DNA of 64,000 nt from Chitinophagaceae bacterium (GTDB lineage Bacteria; Bacteroidota; Bacteroidia; Chitinophagales; Chitinophagaceae), in NCBI GenBank assembly GCA_016721385.1, contig JADKIE010000008.1, positions 62,001 through 126,000 on the forward strand. The letters run 5' to 3'. The stretch's first letter is position 1, and the number at the start of each line of letters is the position of its first letter. Below, piece after piece: positions 19,351 to 30,235 of the stretch. A model generated the notes under the pieces. That model searched no databases, was not told the DNA's origin, and saw only the letters and a program-made list of their open reading frames with translations. A program made the translations under genes and the position numbers.

Positions 19351-20334
19351 ATGCAAACAGCAAAACAAAATTTAAGGTTACAAAAAATTATAGCAGCAGT
19401 TGCAATTTTGCTATTTCTAATAAAAATAGCTGCATGGTATATTACCGATTCGGTTGCCATTTTAACAGATGCTTTGGAAAGTATTGTAAATGTAATTGCT
19501 GCTTTAATTGGAGTATATAGTTTGTACATTTCTGCTAAACCCAAAGATTACGACCATCCTTACGGGCACGGCAAAGCTGAGTTTATTTCGGCAGCGATAG
19601 AAGGTACTTTAATTGCTGTAGCAGGTTTTGTAATTATTTACGAGGCTATTAATAATTTACTGCATCCACACACTATAAAAAAATTGGATTATGGTATTAT
19701 TTTAGTTGCTGTAACTGCTTGAATAAATTATGTAGTTGGTTTATTTTGTATTAAAACAGGTAAAAAAAATAATTCGCTGGCATTAATTGCAAGTGGTAAA
19801 CATTTACAATCGGACACATGGAGTACATTAGGTATTATTGCAGGCCTGATACTTTTATTAGTAACAAAAATTTACTGGATAGATAGTTTAGTTGCTTTAA
19901 TATTTTCGTTTATAATTATTTATACCGGTTATAAAATAATAAGAAGTTCTATTGCTGGTATTATGGATGAAGCCGATGAAGAACTGTTAAATAAGTTGGT
20001 TAAAACCTTCAATGAAAACAGGCATATAAACTGGATTGATTTACATAATGTGCGTATTATAAAATATGGCGGAACCTTGCATTTAGATTGTCATTTAACA
20101 GTGCCATGGTATTTAAATGTACATCAGGCACATGATGAAATAGATGCATTAGCCTCATTGGTAAAAAAAGAATTTGGCGAATCGGTTGAGCTTTTTGTTC
20201 ATAATGATGGTTGCCTTGATTTTAGCTGTAAAATTTGTACGTTACAAGATTGCAAAGTACGTAAGCATGCTTTTGAAAAAAAGATAGAGTGGACTTTGCA
20301 AAATATATCCAGCAATAATAAACACAAACTTTAG
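19351..20334 (+). CDS. Cation diffusion facilitator transporter, interrupted by in-frame TGA
   Basis: Inner-membrane divalent cation/proton antiporter (Zn, Fe, Co or Mn). N-terminal helices contain the CDF signature SVAILTDALESIVNVIAAL (about 34-52) and the HD pair DYDHPYGHGKAEF (about 66-78). Later helices have HLQSDTWSTLG with the second metal-site HxxxD, and the C-terminal cytosolic domain includes LHNVRIIKYGG and an unusual cysteine-rich tail (CLDFSCKICTLQDCK). An in-frame TGA at 19720-19722 stops the protein at residue 123, but the same frame continues without a shift to 20334 (327 codons). A TGG-to-TGA change or base error is the simplest explanation. The stop overlaps the VIT gene by four bases, convergently. 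Confidence 0.85.
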
Positions 20335-21044
20335 CGCTCAAACATTTTAGCCACACCAAATGCTGCGCCTGCGGCCATTGCACCAATTAACATAACTCTT
20401 AAAGCGCCTAACCAAGGGTTAATGCCTGTAATTTTACTTTTAAAATACCCAAAAATAAACAAGCAAATTAGTGTAGCTATTACAGAGTATTTTAATGCCT
20501 CGGTTGAGCTGCTTATAAAAAAGTAGGGGCTTAGCGGAATAACGCCTCCTGCAATATACGATAGCCCGATATTTAGAGCGCTTTTCGTTGCTCTTTTTGG
20601 GTCGGGTTTATCAAGACCAAGTTCGTATTTCATCATAAACTCAACCCATTTATCTTTATCATTTGCTATCTCTTCCGTTGCTTTATTTTGAATTTCTTCG
20701 CTTAAGCCAAGATGAGCAAAAAATTCTTTTGTTTCGGCAATTTCTCTATGGCGTAAATTTTCTATTTCGTAATACTCTCGTTTTACTTCGTTGTTATAAT
20801 GATCTTGCTCCGTTTTACCGCTTAAATAACCACCTAAGCCCATGGCAATACTACCTGCGGCAATTTCGGCAATGCCTGCAATTACAATAATACTGCTATT
20901 ATCCACCGCACCGCTTAAGCCTGCGGCCAATGCAAAAGGAACCGTTAAACCATCACTCATGCCAATTACAATATCAGTAAGTGCTGCAGAGCTTTTCAGG
21001 TGCTCTTCCATGTGTTGATTGTCGTGGTGTAAGTGAGTGTCCAT
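20331..21044 (-). CDS. VIT1/CCC1 family iron/manganese transporter
   Basis: Membrane protein of the vacuolar iron transporter family, predicted to move Fe2+ or Mn2+ out of the cytosol. The 237-residue sequence starts with a His-rich N-terminus (MDTHLHHDNQHMEEH), then helix 1 DIVIGMSDGLTVPFALAAGL with the family's conserved DG, AEIAAGSIAMGLGGYLSGKTE (helix 2), a hydrophilic metal-binding-like segment of Glu and His (about 80-130) and three C-terminal helices. Its ATG overlaps the TPR gene's TAA (TAATG), so the two are translationally coupled. Together with the convergent CDF exporter this is a small metal-handling neighbourhood. Confidence 0.9.
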   Translation of the reverse strand: MDTHLHHDNQHMEEHLKSSAALTDIVIGMSDGLTVPFALAAGLSGAVDNSSIIVIAGIAEIAAGSIAMGLGGYLSGKTEQDHYNNEVKREYYEIENLRHREIAETKEFFAHLGLSEEIQNKATEEIANDKDKWVEFMMKYELGLDKPDPKRATKSALNIGLSYIAGGVIPLSPYFFISSSTEALKYSVIATLICLFIFGYFKSKITGINPWLGALRVMLIGAMAAGAAFGVAKMFER

Positions 21045-22036
21045 TATTTAGTTGAAGGGTTTATTTTATTTTCTTTCAAAATTTTATTAAATATATCCTC
21101 TTTGCCATTTTTTTTCATTTGGGTATAAATATAATTAATCATCTTTTCGGCATCAACTCTATATGGCGATCCCATTTCTATATAAAGATTGTATGCTTTG
21201 CACATGCTTTGCAAAGCTTTTTCGTCATCTTTTTTATACGCAAAATAAATTCTGCCTGCTCCATAAAAACTTTCCGGATCGTCCGGATAAATTGCTAATA
21301 ATTCTTCATAAGCTTTTATAGCACTATCATATTCTTTTTTAAACTCGTAAACAATGGGTAAATTTTGAAGTGGCATTTTCCCTTTTGGGTCAATCCTTAA
21401 AGAGTTTTTGTATGCTATTAAAGCGGCATCTAAATTTCCAATTTTTCTTTCACATAAACCTAAATTATCCCACGCAAAAGCAAACTCAGGGTCTAGCTCG
21501 GTTGCTTTTTTGAAAAAAGGCAATGCTTTTTTATAATCATCTTCTTTAATAATATCAATGCCTTTATTGTACTCTTTTAATGCAAGTAAATCACTGGAAG
21601 ATGATTTTTCGGAAACTTTATTATTGGCGGAAATAACAGTTTCCAATGCCTTGCAGCTGTCCATTAGCCATCTTTCAATATCATAATAGTATTGCTTATA
21701 TTCTCTCGAATTTTTATCGGGGTTAATAGTAATTGTATGGTTTTTTTGAGAATTTTGAAGTGTTTGAATAAGTTTAAGTGAAAGTTGGTAACTGGTTACT
21801 TTATCAATACAAGCAGAAATATCTTTAGAAACATCTTCCCTGTTTTTATTGCTTATTGAAATTGAATCAATACACTTACAAGCTCTTGTTGCAGCGCTGG
21901 ATAAAAACACTGTTGTATCAAATTTTATTTTATTTAATAAATCTTTAGTTGCCTCAGGTGACAAAGTTTCCTTTTGTGCAAAAACAGAAGTTGTAAAAAA
22001 AAATAAAACTATCAGTGAGAAAAAAGTTTTTTTCAT
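21044..22036 (-). CDS. Secreted tetratricopeptide-repeat protein
   Basis: 330-residue exported protein with signal peptide MKKTFFSLIVLFFFTTSVFA. The N-terminal half (about 20-155) is unassigned, with a CKCID motif and helices. The C-terminal half has at least three TPR units: YNKGIDIIKEDDYKKALPFF, FAWDNLGLCERKIGNLDAAL and YEFKKEYDSAIKAYEELL, and a partial fourth at AGRIYFAYKKDDEKALQ. It is the first gene of a two-gene unit with the VIT transporter. Function unknown; TPRs suggest a protein-binding role in the periplasm. Confidence 0.85.
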   Translation of the reverse strand: MKKTFFSLIVLFFFTTSVFAQKETLSPEATKDLLNKIKFDTTVFLSSAATRACKCIDSISISNKNREDVSKDISACIDKVTSYQLSLKLIQTLQNSQKNHTITINPDKNSREYKQYYYDIERWLMDSCKALETVISANNKVSEKSSSSDLLALKEYNKGIDIIKEDDYKKALPFFKKATELDPEFAFAWDNLGLCERKIGNLDAALIAYKNSLRIDPKGKMPLQNLPIVYEFKKEYDSAIKAYEELLAIYPDDPESFYGAGRIYFAYKKDDEKALQSMCKAYNLYIEMGSPYRVDAEKMINYIYTQMKKNGKEDIFNKILKENKINPSTK

Positions 22037-22086
22037 AATTTATTTTTTTAGTGTACGATGATTGAAAATACAAATAAACTTTAGTA

Positions 22087-23321
22087 TTATTCCAGAATAT
22101 GCAAACTCTTCCTTATTATCTCCACACATTCTAAAATCTGTTCTTTATTAATTATTAATGGTGGTGCAAAGCGTATTTTATCGCCATGTGTTGGCTTAGC
22201 AATTAAGCCATTTTCTTTCATTTGTAAGCATAATTCCCAGGCTGCATCTTTATTTGTATGGTTAATAACAATGGCGTTTAATAACCCTCTGCCTCTGATT
22301 AGTTTAATATACGGGGAGTTAATTTTTTGTAATTCATCTCTCAATAATTTACCCATTGCCTCAGCATTTTCAACCATTTTCTCCTCTTTTAAAACTTGTA
22401 ATGCTGTAATAGCAACTGCACATGCCAATGGATTTCCACCATATGTACTGCCATGCTCACCGGGTTTTATAGTTAGCATAATTTCATCATTGGCTAATAT
22501 TGCACTTACAGGTAAAACTCCTCCACTTAAAGCTTTGCCTAATATTAAAATATCAGGTTTTACATTTTCAATATCACAAGCAAGCATTGTGCCTGTTCTG
22601 GCTAAACCTGTTTGTATTTCATCGGCCATCATCAACACGTTATATTCAGTACATAAATTTCGGATGCCAGAATAATAACCATCTTGTGGCACAATAACAC
22701 CTGCTTCGCCTTGTATAGGTTCGAATAAAAAACCGCAAACATTGCTATCTTGAAAAGCTTTTTCTAAAGCCATTAAATCATTAAAAGCAATTACCTCAAA
22801 GCCTGAAATTAGCGGACCAAAATTAGAATTACTATCCGGATCGGTGCTAAAGGAAATTACACCTGTTGTGCGGCCATGAAAATTTTTTGAGCAAACAACA
22901 ATCTTACTTTAGCATTTTCAATTCCTTTTACTTGTGTACCCCAACGCCTTGCTAATTTAATTGCCGTTTCCACAGCCTCTACACCTGTATTCATGGGCAA
23001 CACTTTATCATAACCAAAAAACTCGGTTATATATTTTTCGTACTCACCCAGTAAGTTGCTATGAAAAGCCCTTGATGTAAGTGTAAGTTTTTGCGCTTGC
23101 TCAACCAAAGCGGCAATAATTTTTGGATGACAATGCCCTTGATTTACGGCACTGTAGCCACTTAAAAAATCATAGTATCGTTTCCCATCTACATCGTAAA
23201 CAAAAACGCCTTCGCCTTTTTCTAAAACCACAGGCAATGGATGATAATTGTGTGCTCCGTATTTTTCTTCCAGAGAAATATAACGCTGCGTATTATTGGT
23301 TAATGCAATTGTTGAGTGCAT
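22087..23321 (-). CDS. rocD: Ornithine--oxo-acid aminotransferase, one frameshift
   Basis: PLP-dependent class III aminotransferase converting ornithine to glutamate-5-semialdehyde. The N-terminal part has EKYGAHNYHPLPVVLEKGEG, GYSAVNQGHCHPKI and NTGVEAVETAIKLARRWG; the C-terminal part has FEPIQGEAGVIVP, LMMADEIQTGLARTG and the PLP lysine in LILGKALSGGVLPVS. The frame breaks at about 22900-22904; one added base gives IVVCSKNFHGRTTGVISFST, conserved in the family, and a total of about 411 residues. Stands alone. OAT rather than acetylornithine aminotransferase is chosen from the HNYHPLPVVL start. Confidence 0.93.
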
Positions 23322-23471
23322 ATTTTATTAATTAAAGAATGAAAAATTATGAAAAGAAGATTGGAAGGGGCGTATGTTACCCTTGTGTAAATAACTAACT
23401 ACTTCGATGATTCAATAAATCGAGGTTGTTATTTAAAAAAGACGATATGTTATATAACGTACTAATCGTTG

Positions 23472-23479
23472 TAAATTTG
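23472..23479 (+). promoter_or_regulatory. -7 promoter box (TAAATTTG)
   Basis: Perfect TAnnTTTG match 21 bases before the VOC-protein ATG at 23500; no convincing -33 element. Confidence 0.35.
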
Positions 23480-23499
23480 ATGCAAGATAAAATAAATTT

Positions 23500-23988
23500 A
23501 TGAGTTATACAATTCCTGCACAAACCCGTATTGGGCATGTGCATTTAAAAGTTGCAGATATTGAGCGTAGTTTACAGTTTTACAGAGACTTACTGGGATT
23601 TGAAGTGCAACAATATTATGGTACAGGTGCTGTGTTTGTGAGTGCAGGCGGTTATCATCATCACATAGGATTAAATACATGGCATAGTAAAAATGCAAAA
23701 CCAGCTCCTGTAAATGGGGTTGGGCTTTACCACACGGCCATTTTATATCCTGAAAAAAAAGATTTAGCAATCATTGCACAAAGGTTAATTGATAATAAGT
23801 ATTTAATAACCGGAGCGGCCGATCACGGCGTTTCGTTAGCCATTTATTTAAACGATCCCGATGAAAATGGCGTAGAACTTTACTGGGATAAACCCAGAGA
23901 AGCATGGCCAATTGATGAAAAGGGAAGTTTAATGATGGATACAAATGAATTGGATTGGGATGATTTATTGAATGAAATCAATAGTTAA
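23500..23988 (+). CDS. VOC family protein (glyoxalase/catechol dioxygenase-like)
   Basis: 162-residue vicinal-oxygen-chelate protein, close in pattern to CatE-like catechol-2,3-dioxygenases. Visible are IGHVHLKVADIERSLQFYRD (first beta-alpha unit with metal His), GGYHHHIGLNTW, GVGLYHTAILYP (second His) and DENGVELYWDKPREAW with the metal Glu. Metal ligands are present, so it is likely an enzyme, but its substrate cannot be read from sequence. No pathway neighbours. Confidence 0.85.
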   Translation: MSYTIPAQTRIGHVHLKVADIERSLQFYRDLLGFEVQQYYGTGAVFVSAGGYHHHIGLNTWHSKNAKPAPVNGVGLYHTAILYPEKKDLAIIAQRLIDNKYLITGAADHGVSLAIYLNDPDENGVELYWDKPREAWPIDEKGSLMMDTNELDWDDLLNEINS

Positions 23989-24054
23989 GAAAAGGTTACA
24001 ATTTTATGCTTTAATTTTTTGCCCTATAATTAATAACTTCACAAAAAAATAAGC

Positions 24055-24929
24055 ATGCAAAAATTTACCGGCACCGGCGTAGCCATGATAACTCCTTTTA
24101 ATACTGATGGAAGCATTGATTGGGATAGTTTAAAAAAAACAATTCAACATCTTACAAATGGTAAGATAGAATATATAGTTGTACTGGGAACTACCGGTGA
24201 AAGTGCTACACTTACACATAACGAAAAACAGCAAATATTTAATTTTGTTGCCGAGCATAATACAGCTCAACTACCACTTGTAGCAGGCATTGGCGGTAAC
24301 TATACACAAGAAGTAATTGAAGGGTATAAAAATTATAATTTGGATGGCTACAGTGCAATACTTTCTGTAAGTCCGTATTATAATAAGCCCAATCAAAATG
24401 GTTTGTATCAACATTACAAAGCATTAAACGATGCCGCACCTTTACCCATAATAATGTATAATGTACCGGGCCGTACAGGCATGAATGTAAGTGCAGACAC
24501 TACTTTGAAAATAGCAGAAAACTGTAAAAATATAATTGCCACAAAAGAAGCCAGCGGAAATTTTGATCAAATAATGCAAATTATTAAATACAAGCCACAA
24601 GGGTTTGATGTAATAAGTGGCGATGATGGCATTACCTTACCAATGATTGCTTGTGGAGCAAGTGGTGTAATTTCTGTTGTGGCCAATGCATACCCGTTAA
24701 TTTTTCGGACATGGTTAGGTTTTGCTTAAAAGGCGATTTTGAAAATGCAAGAGAGCTGCATTATAAGCTTACAGATATCATTAACTCTATGTTTACCGAG
24801 GGCAGCCCAAGTGGTGTTAAGGCTTACATGAACCAAATGGGACTTTGTAAAAACGAGTTTAGGTTGCCCGTTGTGGGAGTAAGCAATGTAATGATGGATA
24901 ATATTAAAAAACTGATGATAGTTAGTTGA
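24055..24929 (+). CDS. dapA: 4-hydroxy-tetrahydrodipicolinate synthase, one frameshift
   Basis: Condenses aspartate semialdehyde with pyruvate in lysine/diaminopimelate synthesis. Visible: GTGVAMITPFNTDGSIDW, GTTGESATL, the active-site Tyr in LSVSPYYNKPNQNGLYQHY (about 133) and the Schiff-base Lys in IIATKEASGNFDQI (about 165). The frame breaks at about 24699; one added A gives YPLNFSDMVRFCLKGDFENA and about 291 residues, the normal length. The stop overlaps the TTG start of the downstream esterase by four bases. Break probably a sequence error. Confidence 0.95.
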
Positions 24930-26091
24930 AATTAATTTTACTATACTGCTTTTTATTTGTTTTTTCAATTGAATTAATTGCTCAAAAAGATTCTGTTGAG
25001 TTTATTTTGGTAGATACACTTACTAATCAAACAGATGAATATTATTTGGCCGGTAATATTAATGGATGGAACCCCAAAGATGAAAATTACCATTTTAAAA
25101 AAGATGAGGACGGAACCAGATTTTTAATGTGTTATTTTGACAAAGGCACTAATCTTGAGTTTAAATTTACCCGGGGAAATTGGCAAACAGTGGAGTGCAA
25201 TAATAATGGGGCTGATATTGAAAACCATTTAATAAAAACTGATACAGCAAAATTTTTAGTTTATTATATAAAGGGTTGGAAGGACAAATTTAACCCGGTT
25301 GTAAAACAACACACAGCATCATCTCAGGTAAAAATTATTGACACAGCATTTTATATTCCACAGTTAAACAGGAATAGAAGAGTATGGATTTATTTACCAG
25401 AAAACTACGCAAAAAATTAAAAAAATATCCGGTACTATACATGCACGACGGGCAAAATGTATTTGATGAATACACTTCCGGCTTTGGAGAATGGGGTGTA
25501 GATGAATGCCTGGATTCATTAATTAATAGCGGAACAGCACCTTGTATTGTTGTTGCAATAGATAATGGCAGCAAACGCTTAAACGAATACAACCCTTTCG
25601 ATAATACCCAATTTGGAAAGGGTGAGGGAGATGATTACGTGGCCTTTTTGGTAAAAACTCTAAAACCATATATTGATAAAAATTACAGAACACTCGCCGG
25701 TAAAGAAAACACAATAATTGCCGGAAGCAGCATGGGAGGCTTAATATCATACTATGCAGCATTAACACATCCGGAAGTTTTTGGCAAAGCAGGAATTTTT
25801 TCTCCGGCATTTTGGATAGCTCCTCAATTAACAGAATTAACGGATTCGCTTTCATCAAAACTCAACGGAAAATTTTACTTTACAATTGGTAGTAATGAAG
25901 GCCAGCAATATGTATTTGATATGGAAAACATTGCTGAAAAATTAGCTTCAAATTCTAACACAATGATTTATTCGAAAGTTGCCGTAAATGAAAACCATAA
26001 CGAAAAAAACTGGCGCAATCAATTTGCCGAATTTTACAAGTGGATTATGGCAGATGGATATAATTATGTGATAAAAATTGAAGAAGATTAA
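24926..26091 (+). CDS. Secreted esterase-D-type alpha/beta hydrolase with N-terminal starch-binding-like domain, one frameshift
   Basis: Exported hydrolase of about 388 residues. Signal peptide MKLILLYCFLFVFSIELIAQ, then a beta-sandwich like CBM20/CBM48 (YYLAGNINGWNPKDENYHF ... FKFTRGNWQTVECN), then an esterase-D domain with YPVLYMHDGQNVFDE, the nucleophile Ser in IIAGSSMGGLISYYAA and ENHNEKNWRNQFAEF near the end (catalytic His region). The A run at 25411-25416 lacks one base; correction joins PENYAKKLKKYPVLYMHDGQ. Start is TTG at 24926, overlapping the dapA TGA. Related proteins cleave siderophore, acetyl or feruloyl esters; substrate unknown here. It converges with rnz with a four-base overlap. 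Confidence 0.85.
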
Positions 26092-26989
26092 ATTTTATAG
26101 CACATACCTTCAATTGCTAATTCGGTATCTTCAAAAACTTCTTTTGTTTCTGTCAAAAAATCATCCAGCAATTCGTATTTACTGCTGAAATGCCCAATCA
26201 ATAATTTTTTTACATTGCCCAATTTGGCAATGGCTGCAGCTTGATGTGTAGTGCTATGAAAGCGGCTTTCAGCTCTTTCATGTAAATCTTTTAAATACGT
26301 GGTTTCGTGGTATAGTAAATCAACTCCCAAAATTTTAGGTATTAAATTTTCATCATAAATAGTATCGGCACAGTAAGCATAGCTTTTAGGTTTGGTTGCC
26401 GGAGTGGTAACTTCTTCGTTAGGTATTATGGTGCCTTTTTTGGTAACATAATCGTGGCCTTGTTGCAATTTAGCATAATAAGCTTCAGGTATTTCATAAC
26501 TTTTAGCTCTGTCGGCATCAATTTTTCTTGGGTTTTTCTTTTCGGTAAATTTAAAGCCCCAACATTCAATACGATGTTGTACTTTAAAACACTCAACACT
26601 AATTCTGTTATTGTCAAAATTATTCCTTCGCTGTTTAACGGACGAAAAATTAATTTATAAGGTAGTATTGTATCGGCAACAGATAATTGTAAATTAATTA
26701 TTGCTTCCAATGGAGCAGGAGCGTAAACTGTAAGCTCCTGAATTCTATTTAATAAACCCATGCTTGTAAGCAAACCTATCAATCCAAAATAATGATCGCC
26801 ATGCAGGTGCGATATAAAAATGGCATTTATTTTACTTCGTTTTATTTTGTACTTTGTTAGTTGCGATTGTGTTCCTTCGCCGCAATCGATTAAAAAACTT
26901 TCGGCTTCGTTTTGTAAAATTTGAGCAGTTGGGTGTCGGTTAAATGCCGGTATAGCAGAGTTATTGCCGAGTATGGTAAGCGCTAACAT
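26088..26989 (-). CDS. rnz: Ribonuclease Z, one frameshift
   Basis: tRNA 3'-end processing endonuclease of the metallo-beta-lactamase fold. The zinc motif HLHGDHYFGLIGLLTSMGL is at about 61-79, with FLIDCGEGTQSQL before it; the C-terminal half has YCADTIYDENLI, LLYHETTYL, HSTTHQAAAIAK and LLIGHFSSKY. The frame breaks in the A run 26616-26619; with one added base the sequence reads EGIIFDNNRISVECFKVQHR, typical of RNase Z, about 300 residues. It is followed upstream by a STAS-domain gene, a pairing I know from other Bacteroidota. Confidence 0.93.
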
Positions 26990-27105
26990 TTAATAATTAG
27001 TAATGGATTATTGATAGTGAATAGTTTTTTTAATAAGAGTCTATTTTAATTATGATAGCTGCTTTACTTAAAAAGAATAATTGAATTTACTAAAACATCC
27101 ACCTT

Positions 27106-27480
27106 TTAGTCATCTCCTAACAACTCTCTCTCAATTTCTTCCATTTGAACAATATCCCAAGCCTCACTTTCGGTTGGTGTTACATTCATAAACTCTAAAA
27201 GTTCTTTTTCATCAAATTGCTTTTCAACCAGCGGTTGCAGGCAGCAAATTACAAAAGAGTAGTGTTTTTCGTAAAACTGTTGCTGTAAAAGAGCAAGCTT
27301 TTCGGCGCTTTTAGCATCTATTTCTTTTACTGTATTTAAATTTAATACAATATGTGGTATGTCTTTATTGAGGTAAGCAGCCAATTCTAGCACTAATTCA
27401 TCTGTCAAATTAGCAGATAAATGCTCTTGTTCCGGCGTAATGGTAGTAAATTTTTCTTTGGTATCTATTTTGATATTCAT
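27106..27480 (-). CDS. STAS-domain protein (anti-sigma-factor-antagonist-like)
   Basis: 124-residue cytosolic protein with a STAS-like alpha/beta pattern: strand FTTITPEQEHLSANLTDEL, strand HIVLNLNTVKEIDAKSAEKLALLQQQ (position of the SpoIIAA-type phospho-site loop; here EIDAKSAEKL, a Ser is present), strand YSFVICCL and acidic C-terminus (MEEIERELLGDD). It precedes rnz on the same strand. No anti-sigma kinase is near; role unknown. Confidence 0.7.
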   Translation of the reverse strand: MNIKIDTKEKFTTITPEQEHLSANLTDELVLELAAYLNKDIPHIVLNLNTVKEIDAKSAEKLALLQQQFYEKHYSFVICCLQPLVEKQFDEKELLEFMNVTPTESEAWDIVQMEEIERELLGDD

Positions 27481-27640
27481 AACAAGTAAGAAAGATGTTT
27501 AGTATTAAAACTACTAAAGTTGTAAAAGAAATGTTGTTTTTTAATCAGTTTTAATTTTCAACATATCAACATTTTTAAAATTACTCAAATAATCGCTTTA
27601 AAATTATCGTTAATATTGTATAGCTAAATCATATAAGCAA

Positions 27641-30182
27641 ATGGATAACAATTTTTCAGCCCAGGTAAAAGAAATTATTTCTTATAGCAGAGAAGAGGCG
27701 TTAAGGCTTGGAAATGACTTTATAGGCACCGAGCATTTAGTGCTGGGTTTAATTAGAGACGGAGAAAACACAGCCATAAGAATATTAAAATCATTAAATA
27801 TTGATGTGTTTGAATTGCGGAAAGAGATTGAAACAGCTGTAAAGGATAAAACCGGAAAAAACATTGCCAACATCAATTCTTTACCCCTTACAAAACAAGC
27901 CGAAAAAGTAATACGCATAACTGTGCTTGAAGCTAAAGCTACAAAAAGTGCCCTGGTAGAGAGTGAGCATTTGATGCTATCTATTTTAAAAAATAAGGAA
28001 AACATTGCTACGCAAATTTTAAACCAGTTTGATGTTGATTATGATGTGTTCAAAAATGAGTTGGGCTTTGTAATCAGTAACCCGCCAAAGGCCGATTTTA
28101 GCGATGAAGGTGAGGATGATTTTGACGAAGAAAAAAAGCAATACGGACAATCACGAGGTCAAAAACCGGGAGGAGCAAATCTTCCAAAATCTAAAACTCC
28201 TGTGTTAGATAATTTTGGACGAGATATTACCCGTTTGGCCGAAAATAATTCGCTTGATCCAATTGTAGGAAGAGAGAATGAAATAGAAAGAGTATCACAA
28301 ATTTTATCTCGAAGAAAAAAGAATAATCCCATTTTAATTGGTGAACCAGGTGTGGGTAAAACCGCAATTGTAGAAGGATTAGCGTTGAGAATTGTTCAAA
28401 GAAAAGTATCAAGGGTTTTATTTGATAAAAGAGTAGTTAGTTTAGATTTGGCTGCCTTAGTTGCAGGTACAAAATACCGTGGTCAGTTTGAAGAGCGGAT
28501 GAAAGCCATAATGAACGAACTCGAAAAAAATAGAGACGTAATTTTATTTATAGATGAAATACATACCATTGTTGGTGCAGGAGGAGCAAGTGGTTCGTTG
28601 GATGCGTCAAATATTTTTAAACCGGCTTTAGCCAGAGGAGAATTGCAATGCATTGGCGCATCTACATTAGATGAATATCGCATGCACATTGAAAAAGATG
28701 GTGCATTAGACAGGCGTTTTCAAAAGGTATTGGTAGAGCAACCTTCTATTGAAGAAACCATACAAATATTAAACAACATTAAAAGCAAGTACGAAGATTA
28801 TCACAACGTAATATATAGCCCCGAAGCCATTGAGGCTTGTGTAAAATTGAGCGACCGATACATGACGGATAAGTTATTGCCCGATAAAGCGATTGATGTG
28901 TTAGACGAAGTTGGGGCAAGAAAACACATTAAAAACATTAATGTACCCGAAATAATTGTAGAGCTCGAAAAAAGATAGAAGATATTAAGCTTGAAAAAAT
29001 AAAGTAGTAAAAAGCCAGCGGTTCGAAGAGGCTGCATCTTTAAGGGATACCGAAAAACGGTTGCAGGAAGAATTGGAAAAAGCAAAAAACGATTGGGAAG
29101 AAGAAAGTAAACACAAACGCTTTCCAATTGAAGAAGAAGATATTGCCGAAGTAGTTTGTATGATGACGGGCATACCTGTAAAACGTATGGTACAGGCCGA
29201 AACAGATAAATTACGCCGCATGGCAGATGATTTACGTGGAGCCGTTATTGGCCAGCAAGATGCTATATCAAAAGTGGTAAAAGCAATACAGCGGAATAGA
29301 GTAGGATTAAAAGATCCCAAAAAACCAATAGGCACATTTATCTTCCTTGGCCCAGCAGGCGTTGGTAAAACGGAGCTGGCTCGTTCATTGGCTAAAAATA
29401 TGTTTGATAGCGAAGATGCGCTAATACGTATTGATATGAGTGAGTATATGGAGAAGTTTACGGTAAGCCGTTTAATTGGCGCTCCTCCGGGCTATGTTGG
29501 GTACGAAGAAGGAGGGCAATTAACGGAAAGGGTTAGACGTAAGCCATATTGCGTAATATTATTAGATGAAATTGAAAAAGCGCATCCGGATATTTATAAT
29601 ATTTTATTGCAGGTTTTAGATGATGGCCAGCTTACCGATGGTATGGGCCGTAAGGTAGATTTTAAAAATACTTTAATCATCATGACATCTAATATTGGCG
29701 CAAGACAATTAAAAGATTTTGGCGATGGTGTGGGTTTTGCAACGGCAAGCCGTATGGAAAATGCTGAGGAAAACAACAAAGCCGTTATTGAAAAAGCATT
29801 GAAGCGAACATTTAGCCCCGAGTTTTTAAACAGGATTGATGATGTAATTGTATTTAACTCTTTAACAAAAGAAAATATTTTTGACATTATAGATATTTTG
29901 ATGAAAGGAGTAATGAAGCGTTTGGTGAACCTTGGGTTTTCAATGGAATTATCTGCAGAAGCAAAGGATTTTATTGCTGATAAAGGTTATGATGCTCAAT
30001 TTGGTGCAAGGCCATTGCACAGAGCCATCCAAAAATATTTGGAAGATCCTTTAGCCGAAGAAATACTTAATATGAATGTTAAGAATGGAGATATATTAAT
30101 TGCAGAATTAGATAAAGAAACTGAAAAAATTAAGTTTACACTTAAAGAAAAAAAGGCCGAAGAAGAAAAATCGCAAGCTTAG
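27641..30182 (+). CDS. clpC: ClpC-type AAA+ unfoldase, two frameshifts
   Basis: ATP-dependent unfoldase feeding ClpP. Two N-terminal Clp repeats (about 1-145) begin with FSAQVKEIISYSREEALRLG; AAA-1 has GEPGVGKTA and VILFIDEIHTIVGAGG; a middle UVR-like coiled segment (QRFEEAASLRDTEKRLQEEL) separates it from AAA-2 with GPAGVGKTE, DMSEYMEKF, VILLDEIEKAHPDI and sensor LNRIDDVIVF. Two single-base losses at 28968-28973 and about 29001-29004 break the frame just before the UVR region; corrected text reads IVELEKKIEDIKLEKIKVVK. Full length is about 847 residues, normal for ClpC. A strong terminator follows. Confidence 0.95.
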
Positions 30183-30207
30183 AAGTATACATAAATTTTA
30201 ACTTTTT

Positions 30208-30235
30208 AAAGGATTGCAATTGCAATCCTTTTTTT
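30208..30235 (+). terminator. Rho-independent terminator after clpC
   Basis: A 24-bp perfect palindrome (arms aaaggattgcaa / ttgcaatccttt, 30208-30231) runs into a T tract to 30235, 26 bases after the clpC stop. Confidence 0.8.

Noticed and set aside
19720..19722. TGA as a selenocysteine codon in the CDF gene
   Set aside because: No SECIS-like hairpin was seen just downstream, CDF transporters are not selenoproteins, and a Trp codon change explains it.
28968..29004. Programmed frameshift in clpC
   Set aside because: Two shifts close together with no slippery-site-plus-structure pattern, and similar breaks at A runs in many unrelated genes; sequence error is simpler.
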